Assembly (NCBI RefSeq): GCF_001949145.1
Contig: NW_019091393.1
Span: forward strand, 723,330 to 766,060
Origin: Acanthaster planci
Lineage: Eukaryota > Echinodermata > Asteroidea > Valvatida > Acanthasteridae
DNA: 42,731 bases
Direction of reading: 5' to 3'
Shown: in pieces, positions 1 to 11,000 of the stretch
How positions within the stretch are numbered: the stretch's first letter is position 1
How the letters are laid out: every line of letters starts with the position of its first letter
Position numbers and translations under genes: made by a program
The notes under the pieces: generated by a model
What the model was told of the DNA's origin: nothing
Databases searched by the model: none
What the model saw: only the letters and a program-made list of their open reading frames with translations

Positions 1-70
1 GTGATTCGAACCCACACCCCTTGCATCACAAATCATTATGCCGTAACCGCTTGACTACTGCAATTCACAC
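1..70 (-). repeat. tRNA-like (probable SINE head) sequence cut by the window edge
   Basis: On the - strand an A-box-like stretch (GTCAAGCGGTTACGGC) is followed about 30 bases later by a B-box-like GGTTCGAATCAC. The spacing suits a tRNA-derived polymerase III promoter. No complete cloverleaf can be closed inside the window, so a tRNA pseudogene or SINE head is more likely than a working tRNA. Confidence 0.4.
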
Positions 71-920
71 AAATTGATGGTGTTTTTACTGTTGATATAA
101 CGATGAACGGCTGCAACGTAAGTCTAATACACATTGGACATGCGCAATACAAACACAACCATCGTGGTTTGCTTCACACGTATGGTTGCATATATATCTC
201 ATATTTGTGATCAAGGTAACCACTGTTACCTGTAACAGTGGTTACCTTAATCACACATTCTGTTCCATGTCAAGACATGTAATACACGGACTGAGCGATA
301 AGATACTACATGTACCAGTGGGCTCTTCCAAAACTTTGGCAGCAGTTTAGTTATCTTGACATGGAACAGCCGTCGAGACGATGAGGGGTCAAGTGACGTA
401 TGCTCAACGACTTTATTTTAAAGTTAGCAGCTGGGAGAGCGAGCCTGTTAGATTGAATGGATAAAGGCAAAAAGACTGGAAAATACCTGAATAACGTGAG
501 TGAAATCATTCAATAAATGGTTTTTAGAAAGCGAAAAGGTCAAGAATCATGTTCGTGTGCAAAAGAAATTGTGCCCACGATGATAAGTGGGTGCGCCGGA
601 ATGTTCAATACGCCGACACGAAATTGAGTAGACGGATGTGTGCCTTCGGATATATCTGGAGTGATCCGTGCCACACTAGTGGGGCTTGGCTAATTGAAGG
701 CATTTATCGTCACGAATTTCATTATCAAATCGGACTCGACTCTGTCGGTAGTCTCTTAAACCACGTCATCAAGTTTAATTTTTCCTCTTCTGGCAGCAAA
801 CGGCAACAGATAACTTGAATTTTCTTCGTTAACAGGGAAGAAATACACATTTTTGAGGCGGTCACAGAAGGTACAGCCTGTTGAAGGCAGTGCAGTTTTT
901 TAAGCTATTATCCATCCAGC
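71..920. other. Upstream region of the HNMT-like gene
   Basis: Apart from the inverted repeats at 208-371 I see no gene. An 89-codon open frame at 549-818 has no recognisable domain and is probably chance. The promoter or an untranslated exon is probably here, but no TATA box stands out. Confidence 0.4.
208..256. repeat. Near-perfect inverted repeat (24-bp arms)
   Basis: The arm beginning GTGATCAAGGTAACCACTGT is followed after 2 bases by its reverse complement with one mismatch. It would form a long hairpin and sits upstream of the HNMT-like gene. A second, wider inverted pair (CTGTTCCATGTCAAGA, about 261-276, and its complement at about 354-369) lies just beside it, suggesting a fold-back mobile element. 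Confidence 0.7.
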
Positions 921-1116
921 ATGGCTTCGCTGCGCAGCTTGACGGATGATATAGATCTCTATCACCAGGCCTTTGCTATCTTCCATCGGATCGCCGACCG
1001 GGATAACATTATGGCCAGTTGGGTTGACTCTAAATTGAGTGAGATATTCAGCGGTTGGAGCGTCAGCCTGAACGGCCAGGATCCGTTGAAAGTTCTCAGC
1101 ATCGGACCAGGAAAAG
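921..1116 (+). CDS. HNMT-like: HNMT-like exon 1 (start codon exon)
   Basis: It encodes residues 1-65 plus one base of codon 66 and ends within the SAM motif at AAAAG|GTAATG. The start ATG at 921 has an acceptable context (CCAGCATGG). The sequence just before it (TTATCCATCCAG) also resembles a splice acceptor, so an untranslated 5' exon upstream is possible. Confidence 0.9.
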
Positions 1117-2923
1117 GTAATGAAGGGATACGAAGCTACACCAAAATCAACACAATTCCCTTTAATGTGTAAAAGCTCCACTTTTGAGGCACGGCAAAAT
1201 ACCTTGAATGAGGACAAGATCTGGACCTACAGTGATTTAATCAGGGCAACGACCTTCCCGTGTCCAATATTCACTCTATACATGTATCTGCAATCAGTTG
1301 GGGATGGCGATCAACAAGAGGACAAGAGGGTCCACAGTTGGGTCAGGGTACACAGTTTGGTGAGGGCCAATGACACGCCAAGGGGGGGCGTTACGCCCTC
1401 CCCCATGTTTTTCGTTTGGTTTTTGCTTTACAATCTACTCCATCTTAAACTACTAGTTGTGATCTAGGCCTTAAACCCCAATCCCATGCAGTGCAATGGT
1501 GCCGTGGCTTTGAGCATCATAAGCTATTGTGGGGAAAAATTCAAGCCTGGCGGGTCCACGGGTAAATGAGGGTCCACAGTTGAGCAGGAGTCCACAGTTG
1601 GGTGAGGGTCTACAGTTGGAAGATCATGCAAACATTCTACGGGAACCCTTCTAAAAACTTCATGTGAATAACGGAAGATCCATGACAGAAAGGGCCTGAA
1701 ACACATTGGTTCTGGTCAGTGCAACATTAAGGGGACATTTTCTTTTTTTTAGAAAACTTTGGACTAGTTTGTGCAGACTTTGAAGTGTCCCCATAACTGC
1801 TGCTCAAACTGTACAGTCCCTGCAACTACGACACTAGAATGTACACTTGTACGTGGTAAATACATGACACATTGGGAACCACAAAAAATAACAGGATTGA
1901 TTGCAGTAATTTTATGTCAGAACATTAGACGTTTAACAGTGTGCTATTGAAAGGAAGGTTGAAATAACTACACGACAGGGAAGAAATGCCTTTAAAACTT
2001 TAATGCCTTTAAAACTTTTATTTACAAAAATTAGTAAATTTAATTTACCACCAAATGGAGGTTTTGGTTTTGTTGGGAATACAGGTGATATTGAAAGCAG
2101 GATTATTAGAATTCTCCGCAGCTGCAGACAGCCCCATCATATCGTCCATGCGACCATCGTAGAGCCCGCTGCTGAGATGGTGAACAAGTACAAGGAGCAT
2201 GTTGCTGATCAAGCATCGGAGCTGCCAAACGTGGCTTACGACTGGAGGGTGCAGACCCTGGAAGACTTCCAAGCCACGCCCACCAACCACGATGCGAGGT
2301 TCCATTTCATCAGTAGCGTGCATTCTATCTACTACGTACCGGACCTCAAGACATCTCTCAAGGATCTGTACGACCGGTTGGAACCAGGAGGGATAATGCT
2401 GATTGTAGTAGTGTCAGGTATGGTCTCAAGACAACCAAAAAACGTAAGAGGCGTTACTCTGCATCACATTACTATAGTAGCACTTTATTAAACTCAGGAA
2501 TGCGGGGAAATTTCAACAGGAGAAAGGGTAATTAATTCTTCTTTTTATATTATTAAAGATGACTCTGGTATGGGCCAGCTGTGGAAGAGCGATCTACAGA
2601 TGCATAAAACAAAGGACCAGCACCCAACATCCTCTGACATCCAGGTAGCGTGTGCCAGTCAGGGCATCCCTGTGGCCCAGGAGCTTCGAATCAAGGTGCG
2701 CTCCAACATCACCTTCTGCCTGGGAGAGCCAGAGAAGCTTTCAACGGACGGCCGGCTGCTGCTAGACTTCTTTACCCACACGGCCCACTTTGTCAGGGAT
2801 GCCCCTCCTGATCTTCAGCGTGACGTCCGGGAGTGTCTGGCGAGTGCCAAGTGCTCCGAGAAAGGAGAAGAGGGTGAGGTCATCTTTAGAGGAGACTGGA
2901 AGGCTTTCATTATCAAAAAATGA
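921..2923 (+). CDS. HNMT-like: Histamine N-methyltransferase-like SAM-dependent methyltransferase (3 exons, 297 aa)
   Basis: Joining 921-1116, 2085-2417 and 2559-2923 gives 894 nt (297 aa plus TGA), close to the 292 aa of human HNMT. All introns are GT-AG and both are phase 1. The N-terminus (MASLRSL) matches the vertebrate start. The SAM-binding glycine motif GPGKG is at residues 62-66, the acidic ribose-binding residue at E92 (IVEPAAE), the YYV motif at 148-150 and the LW motif at 184-185. HNMT transfers a methyl group from SAM to the imidazole ring of histamine in the cytosol. By alignment from memory, positions equivalent to human Glu28, Gln143 and Asn283 are Arg27 (or Asp28), His145 and Gly/Asp here, so the substrate may not be histamine. 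There is no signal peptide or membrane segment. The family call is strong; the substrate is uncertain. Confidence 0.92.
1117..2084 (+). other. HNMT-like intron 1, with degenerate minisatellite and hairpin
   Basis: A unit like GGGTCCACAGTTGGGTGA recurs at 1327-1362 and again about four times at 1547-1620, some copies degenerate. A GC-rich hairpin sits at 1381-1404 (GGGGGGCG / CGCCCTCCCC). Nothing coding was recognised. Confidence 0.55.
2085..2417 (+). CDS. HNMT-like: HNMT-like exon 2
   Basis: The acceptor AATACAG|GTGATA completes Gly66 and gives GDIE after the GPGK of exon 1, restoring the SAM-binding loop. The exon encodes residues 67-176, including VEPAAE, the HSIYYV segment and the hydrophobic strand IMLIVVVS. 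The donor is TCAG|GTATGG, phase 1. Confidence 0.93.
2559..2923 (+). CDS. HNMT-like: HNMT-like exon 3 (terminal coding exon)
   Basis: The acceptor TTATTAAAG|ATGACTC gives DDSGMGQLWK, matching the SG..W.KLWK region of HNMT. The C-terminal part has the conserved LLLDFFTHT and APPDLQ segments and ends FIIKK before TGA at 2921-2923. Confidence 0.93.
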
Positions 2924-3121
2924 AGCTGGTAGACAAACAACCTTCTCTAGAAAGCTGTAGTCATAGAACAGTTTCGAAGTTTATAATAATAATAATAATA
3001 GTAACTTTTGTATAACCACATGTAATCATGATTCTTGAATATATTATCAGTCCTAGATCAGACTGGATGCTGAATTCACGGCAAATGTAACCTTTTAGCC
3101 AATGGATAATTCAGCACCTTC

Positions 3122-3127
3122 AATAAA
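3122..3127 (+). promoter_or_regulatory. Candidate poly(A) signal of the HNMT-like gene
   Basis: AATAAA lies 199 bases after the stop codon. A second AATAAA is near 3413. Either could end the 3' UTR; there is no direct evidence of use. Confidence 0.4.
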
Positions 3128-4312
3128 ATCTTGGCATCGGTTAAGCCCGCTTTTGATTCTAGACAACGAGAAAAAGAACGCTCAGGAAAGTCATCCTGTT
3201 GTATACCAAATCGTATGCTGCAATTCTCAACTAAAATTAAGCACTAAAATTAAACCATTAAAGTGTCTCAATGAGAATTGGAAAATTGCAAGGTTTTATT
3301 GCATGGTTTTATTTTGTTTGTAAAATATGCTCCTCTATTCTTAGCTCCAACCCTCTCTAGTTTTGGACACTTTCAAGAGGGCCTATAGTGTTCAACCATG
3401 TTTCTGCAGCTAAATAAACCTGAATTAAAATTCTGTAACACACATTTTTCAATGAGAGCGGGTTCATAATAGCTGGAGTTTGTCATGTACTTTCTTTGCC
3501 TTTTTGGTACAAATTCAAAGGTGTGATCTAAGAATTGAGGTATTCGATTTAATGTTTGTTGAAAGTGCTGAAGGTCAGAGGAAATTTTCCCATTGCAAAA
3601 AGAAAATAAAAAGTCCTCAGGAAAGATGAAGCGAAACTCATTTTATTTCTTCATTGTAAATATAAACACCGAACCCGTAGGTGATATAATTAAGATGAAC
3701 ATAAGCATTTTTTATAATAGAAATTTAAGTCCAACTCGGGTTCCAATTATAATAAAGCTGAAACAGTTTTGCTGTTCCAGTTAAACAAGTTACATGTTTA
3801 AAAAGTTCTGGCGACTGGGGTCAACATCCTCCTAGCAACAAGACAGATGTATTTTTGGGGTTTTTTTTGGGGGGGGGGAAGCACAAGACTCAAGGATTAT
3901 CATTCCAAGTCTGAAGACATTTTGTAGTCACATCTCCAAATAAGCAATCTGTGCCTGTGTGTGTTTCATTTTGACATCAAGGATATGCCCGTCAAATCAC
4001 ACCGCTGGGGCATGAAACTTGCGCAAGTTGAAACTGCTAATACGCGACTGCTTAAAAACAATAAATTCTGAAGGCAAAATCTCAGTAACAACTTTACAAT
4101 ACTAAGTCCAACTGTCAGAAAGAGGTTTCAGTTGCTGGAATCAGATGGTGACAATACATCTTCAAACAATTCATTTACAAGTTAAAATGTTTTGATGTCG
4201 TAACCGAACAATCACCTTACTGTCAACTCAGTGTATTCTCCTTAAAAGTGGAGTCCCACATTTGCAAGTGTCCACAAAGTAACTGATGATATTGTTGAAT
4301 ATCACACTTGGT

Positions 4313-4371
4313 TTAACCCTAACACTCCTCAGTCCTCCAACAGGTGAAGGATTGAGGAGGGTCAGGTTTAA
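4313..4371. mobile_element. 59-bp TTAA-flanked palindromic micro-element, copy 1
   Basis: It is bounded by TTAA on both sides and begins TTAACCCTAACACTCCTCA. The other end is an imperfect reverse complement. It matches the copy at 28994-29052 in inverted orientation at about 56 of 59 positions. TTAA flanks with CCC ends resemble piggyBac-type target duplications and termini; the superfamily call is inference. Confidence 0.65.
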
Positions 4372-4914
4372 AGATGGTTATGGAACGACATGTACCCTGT
4401 GAATTATTCTTTCTGGCAAACTGAAAGCAATAAAAGACCATTACCAACAATGTGCCTTAAGCTGCTTTTATGGAGATGACCATCAGTAGTTCATTTTTAA
4501 GTCTAAGGGCACACAAGCAAGCGTTGACACGATGCACTGATTTGTTGATTCAATGCGCAACATGGCGTAGCTGCAATCGGCTGCATAACAGCATGTCCCT
4601 GCATGCTGAATTTGTACACAAAACATGACTCCAACTCTTGATTTGAAATCAAGATTTTGGAATATTGTTTTTATCAGAATATGCAGCATTCACTGCAGTC
4701 CAGCATCGTAAGGTTACTTTATACGAAGCACTCTGCAGATCAGGAGCACTTCTCTCACTCAAAGTAACATAACGCACAAAATGATGGACTGTACTTTTGA
4801 ACTCCATCATATCAAAACATGAATCTGACCGATCATAAATTTTACATTTGTTGATGTGGGTTCATCAAGAAATGTGGTAATGATCTTACCATCTACCTAT
4901 GAACAATCCACTCC

Positions 4915-5085
4915 TCACATGCTGTCAGGGAGTACTTTCTCCTGGAAGAACTCTGTCAAGTTGGCCTGCTCCAGGTCTAGCTTCAGGAAGGATTCAGCAA
5001 TGTTCTGGCACTTCTGCAGCCGGCCATCAACATTGGCCGAGTCCACGCGATGGATTGGTTTGCACTGGGCAAGTAGGTCAGTCAC
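4915..5085 (-). CDS. MSH5: MSH5 exon 22 (terminal coding exon)
   Basis: The acceptor TGGCTAG|GTGACT gives [11 protein letters not shown], then [20 protein letters not shown] and the C-terminus EKVLPDSM before TGA (4917-4915). This matches human [23 protein letters not shown]. Confidence 0.95.
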   Translation of the reverse strand: MTDLLAQCKPIHRVDSANVDGRLQKCQNIAESFLKLDLEQANLTEFFQEKVLPDSM

Positions 5086-8000
5086 CTAGCCAGGACACAA
5101 CCCAATGATCTAAGCTATGAGCTTGCCTGAAAAAGAGATAACTTCTCTCTATCTCAAACAATCTCCCAACTGTTTTCCCAATTCCTCACATCTGGCCGAG
5201 CACTAACAATTCATTTTGCATATCTGCAGTGCATCTGTATGGGTGCTGGGGGTGCATTATGACAAAAACAGGGTTCCCATAGAAATCTTAAATGTGAATT
5301 CCAAGACTTTTCCAGGACTTTACAGGATTCAAATATTACAATTTCCATGACATTTTAAATACGTTTTCCAAACAGCATATTGATTGGGTTTTCAGTCCCT
5401 GCCTAACTCAGTGGGATTCCCCTGGAATACTCTTTCTCTAGAACTGAACCTTTTTTTCATTGTTTTCATAATTATCACTTCATCCTGTAATTGGCAATTA
5501 ACATAATATATAACATATATAATATAAATAAATAAAGTAAGAAACAGTTATGTCTTCTTCTCGATTTAGCTCATTGGTCAGGTCAATGGTTTGACTTACC
5601 CGGTTGCCTCGCTTCAACAGCTCGTCTGGTAAGCCAGCCTGGGCCGATATGTGACTAGCATAGCTAAGCTCAGTGTGGCCTTCGATTAGCTGGTACAAGA
5701 ATACCATCTCATCTCCACTGTGTAGAACCTCCATGGTCTACGATGAGCAACGAGAAACACAAATCAATGAACATCACTGATATTCAGTCTTGTACCATAA
5801 TGAACTTGGAACAAAACTCACATCTCTACACTTTATATTGTGAACACGGGGCCTGTTTGTTTCACATGGATCTGGATCTTGATCAGTGATCCTAACGTTG
5901 GTTCCTACCATCCATTAGGCGGGTTTGGGTGTCCGTAAACCAATATGTGTTACTGCTCATGTTCCAGATCTGTGTGAAACAAATGCAGCCTTGGGCCATC
6001 CATTTACAATTATGGAGTACACTACAGGTCCAGTTCCAAATGCATCATTCACGGCTTGTTCCAGACAACTTCTAGGCATCATTCCTTTCCTACCTGGTAG
6101 GTAAGCTCCTGAGACGAAGGCAGCATCTTCTGTTTGATGATGCTATGGAAATGTGAAGAGACCAAGACGTGAGGACAGAGGGTTTCTCTGGCCAGCCAGT
6201 GTTTCAGGCAGGCACACAGCAGTGCAACGCCGTCAACAGTCTCTGTCCCTTTGCCAAACTCGTCTATGATGACTAGTGAATTCTGTGTGGCATTATTTAG
6301 AGCCACTGCCATCTGGAAGACACCAATTCAAGACAAACAATTCCCAAGTGAGATGCAATTTTGAACACAGAATAGACAAACGTCGTCTTGAAAACCATGG
6401 ACTGATGTTTTACCCAGAACTACAACCCCTCTACAGAGAACAACATGATAGTTTTTAAGAGCAATGTCAGTTCAATATGAATTCATTAATTCCAAAATTT
6501 CAGTTTTTCCACAAATAATACATTTGGAATGTCAGGACACTGATTAAATTCTAGATATCAATTAACTGCACAGTCCAAGCCAAAGTTGACAGGACTTCCA
6601 AAGGCCAGGTAAAATTAAGTTCTTCGAAAACAGAACTAAGTTGAGCCTGAGCCCTTGCCAGAATTGCTTTGATTTTTTTCCAACAGTCAAAGACATAAAA
6701 ATCATACGCTGCTAGACTCCGAAGTGAGTCTAACATCTAAATACCTGATTTAAAAGGTTGCTTCCTAATAATATTCATCTTCACAAAACAATTTTGTGAG
6801 GCCTCATCACAAAATGTCACTGATCAATATCTGACCTGGTTGATATCGATCATGAACGTTGAGAGTCCGACGGACACAGACTCCAGTGTGTGTACTCTGG
6901 TGTAGATACCGTCCAGCATGCCAATGGTGGCACCCTCGGCTGGCACAAAACTGCCAATGTGACTCATAAAAGCAATCAAGCCAACCTAATCATTGGTAAC
7001 AAGAATGAAAGGCCGGTGAAAAGACATTTAGGTATGTTTCCATCAAGTTCCAATAAAACGTAATTGACACTGACTGTTGATCTTGGAATCTTACACTCAT
7101 AGAGTGTAAATTTGAATATTAATTTTTGCCTTCTCCTGGTCAAATTTCATAATATTGGGACTACACAGTGACAACAATAAATAAATTGATATCAGAGGGC
7201 ACAAGAGTACCCCTGCCTGTGAGTGGCCATGCTCAGGTTTGCTCCTTTGATACACAGGTGCTACAGGACTCTGCCCATCTCAGTTCTAATAATCTAAACT
7301 TTTCTATGACAAACACAGTGAAATGAACACCATCAGGTAATTAAAGTGTGCATGGTGCATCACGTGGTTTATCATTCTTACCCCTGCTTCTTGGACTTAG
7401 AAAAGCTTTCCTTAAAAACCGTAAAAACATACCGCTGGGGTATCCAACCTTTCCCGCTGTTAGATGCAGCGGGTCAAATCAAACACAGCAACCACCGCAT
7501 CCCGAATGAGCGTCATCGAAGGTGACCATTTAAAGCCAGGTGAAGTGAAGCAGTTTGGAACAGGGTGTCTTTCCTCTGGTCACAACTCCACAGGTTGGAT
7601 TCAAACCCAAGACCCATTACCAAGTCACCCCACTCCGAAGCACAAACCTGTTTGAGGTAGACACTCTTCCCACTGGCGTTGGGTCCAGTCAGGAACTTCA
7701 TCTTGCCGTACTTGTCCCCCGAGAAGGTATCGTTGGGCACAAAGGGCGTAACACACAGCTCCTGTAGTGGGTGTCGGCCCCCGGAGATGTGAATGATATT
7801 GTCCTCCGTCAGATCTGGCCGGATGTAGTTCTGATCTCTGGCTGCAGCTGCCAAGGATAGCAGGCTGGAAACAGACGAGGGCGGGAGTAAACAATCAGTA
7901 GGAGTATGAATGGCTCAGGTCAACTTGGCCAAGTTCTACATTTCAGCTTTGTCTCCAGCTCAACTCCATTCCGAGTTCCAGAACTACTCCTCATATGATC

Positions 8001-11000
8001 CCTGAATCCAGGGAAAATCCTCACTTAAGTTAAATTTGACACATATTCTGTTGTTTTTGGCCTTGGGAGTAGATTCAATAGCTCAAAAACTTACCAGTCC
8101 AGCTCAGCAGCATACTGCATGACGGTGAAGAGCACCTGGGATCTCTCCAGAATGGAATTCTGCAGCTTGTGCATGATCTGGGTTTCTAGATCTGCCATGA
8201 AAAACAGAATGTAACTGAAAAGTGAAAGAACCTTGGATCGTTGTGGAAGAGAGCTCTGCAATATGTGCATAACCTGGGGGCTTTCAACCTGCAGAAAGAC
8301 ACAGAATATGAACAGAAAGCACAACTCTGGATGGTTCCGATTTCATACCTGTTCTTACCTGTTATTTCACACTGTGTGTCCCCAAGCTTCACATCCAGTG
8401 CTGAAAAACCAAAACAGGTCAACGGAAGTTTCTGTGAGTTTTAAATCCAAACTCAAACCTTGAGGAATGTTTTGTTACTTTCGTGGCACCAACGGTGTCT
8501 GGTAATAATGTGGATCATTTTGAGCACTGCTTTCTCCAAGACATGATGTGCTAGATCAGTTCAACATAACACTAGCCAATACTAGTGCAAACAAACACCG
8601 TACTTTCACATCAGGTTTCTCGTTGATGTGCGCTTTCAAATGTAGCCAAGGTGAAGAAAATAACAATAATTAATGCCCCAGTAGATCATCCATCTCAGGC
8701 AACTATAAAATACACCATATGCATATATTCTGTGGGCTCACATTGTTCCCGTCCATGGAATTGCTGACCCAGGGTCAAGTCTATCCAATGGGAGCAAAAG
8801 GAAAATTAGGGTGACAGGGTCGCTTCGATAGGGCAGTTGACATGAAGAAAATTAAAAAAAGGACAATAATGTCTAATGCAGAGTCGCAGTCAAAAGTTCC
8901 ATATTAGCAAGCCTTTATTTGTGATTGTCACAAACCCATAAATAAAAACGATAGAGTTTTATAAATCACTTGTACCTTTTGTCCTGGCACTCTTGTAGTG
9001 AACCATGTTATTTGAGAGGAACTACAATAAAGTCAATGAAAATAGAAACGATAGCCATTAGCATCATCAATCCCTATCACCACAGCATTTTTGGCGCATG
9101 CCAAAAAAGAGTAATGTAGAAACAGGGGAGTCTGCTCGATATGGTGGCTCTTTCCTCACCTTCCACCTCTGCGATCCGGGTTTGATTCCCACCTATGTCA
9201 GCATGTGGACTGGGTTTTCAGTCCCTGCCTGATTCTGTGGGTTTTCCCTGGAATACTTCTCCGGGGTTTTCCTCCCACCTCTAAAACCAAACGTTTCTTC
9301 GTTGTGTGTTTAATTGTTACTTTATCCTGTAATTGGTGCTAAATGCGCTGTTGGATGACCAGAATATAACAAAAGAAATAAATAAATCCAAGATTTATAC
9401 ATGTTCATAATTATTTGAGAATGTGCAGAACATCTCACCACAAACTCAAGGCCAGGTATGTTGAAATCCTTCTCCTTCTGCATACGAGGTGTGCATGGAA
9501 TTGCCAGAAGATACCCCAACTGCAAGGGAAAAAAATGGATAAACTAAAGTAGTTTATAAAGAAAACAACCAACTTTTGCTTTAAAGATTTCCAACTCTAT
9601 CTTAGATCAGACAGGCAAATTCAACATTTATGAAGATTAATCAGTATTTTCAATATTGGTGCATTGTACACCCGGTGAGCTGGCATTAAAGAGGGATGTA
9701 GTAGACTCAAGCACTCCTGCAGTTTGAAGGAGGACGTAAACAGCCTTGAATGGGGATGCGGGAGGGGGGGCTATGTGATGAGTGTCTAGGGGCCGTAACC
9801 AGATCCTTGGCTGCGTCTCATTCACCTGTGGGAGGTAGATGACGTTGCACTCTTCTACATCCCTGCTGAGTCTGTTCAGCTCATCCCTGGCCACCTGAGT
9901 CATTAGATCTGGCAGGCCGTTGTAGGTGCGCTTCCCTGCGATATCAAATCAAAGGATGAGAGGTGGCCTTATCAACTTGCAGCCGAAACTACCCGTCATT
10001 TAAAGGCCCCAATTTTCTGAAGCTGCTCAGCATCAGCAGAGAAACTCCTCAACAAATTTACATATGTAACTCCCTCTTTCATGACTAGACTCCTGCAGTT
10101 CACTCCTCCATCACGTCTTTAAATCTTGCCAGCAAGTAAGCAAGAAGTCAGACAGCAAGGTGGTAATGGACTGTCAAGAAATAAGGCCAAGCAATTCATT
10201 AGAGCAGAAAATCACTCCCAGTCTGAATGCTTGTGCATCGTGAGGCTCTCTTGGTAACTTTCCGGCATGTTCACCAAGCAGTCATTCCACATCCTTTACA
10301 GATGTTTCTGTCAGGACATTTGACAAACAGCCAATTCTATGTACTGGTCTAAGAGGTAGTGAGTTATTTCTGGTGAGGCATAAAGTGTGTAAGAAGAACT
10401 CACTGTGATCCAAATCAGCGTCTACATTTGCTTTGACGACGAAGCGATTCTGGGCAGTCGATTCATCAAAATCTACCTAGAGTCACAGAAACGACAGTCG
10501 AAACCAGTGTAACCTTTCTAGCACTTTAGATACCATGAGCTTGAATTCTGTACAAAGAAAATTCAGTAACCTGTTCAAGTCCTGAATGGGGAACAATCAA
10601 GTCTAAGCCTATTAATAGGTCACTGAATCTAGTAACTGGAAATAAAACTTGGTGTGACATTGGTCTGGCAGGTGGGATGGTGTGTGGGAGGGGTGTTTTG
10701 GGTGCAGGTAGTTATCAGCCTGTGTCAGCCTCACTCCTGGGTGGGGGACAGGGGGAGATGAAAGACCCACTAGTGTGGGGCTTTGGACAGGTGACCTGTC
10801 GGATTGGGTCAGGCTGCACCCAACGGAGACAAAAACTCCTGTGCTGGCACTCTGTATTGCTTAAGGAAATTTAAGGGCAATTTTAGTAACACAGAAAAAG
10901 TTGGTACTTTTAATGCTCACGACATTTATAGGAAGGGGCAAAAGTGTAGTGGAGATTTACTTTTAAGGAAATTCTGGGCTCTTCCCAAATGAGCTGAGAG

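Larger units (their letters stand above)
2924..4914. other. Intergenic region between convergent HNMT-like and MSH5
   Basis: It holds the 3' UTRs of both genes. An ATA microsatellite is at about 2984-3000 and a poly-T/poly-G run at about 3857-3878. A 59-bp TTAA palindromic element is at 4313-4371. On the - strand the nearest AATAAA after the MSH5 stop appears near 3639, which would give a long 3' UTR; this is weak evidence. Confidence 0.45.

Noticed and set aside
549-818. 89-codon open frame upstream of the HNMT-like gene
   Set aside because: No family resemblance, no supporting splice or promoter signals, and random-looking composition.
1120-1467. Open frame reading past the HNMT-like exon 1 donor
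   Set aside because: The splice donor at 1117 gives perfect continuity with exon 2. This frame is an intronic shadow.
9128-9205. Possible functional tRNA gene (B-box present)
   Set aside because: The A-box and acceptor stem do not close a cloverleaf and the sequence continues into a shared SINE body. The same applies at 40045, 41140 and 31750.
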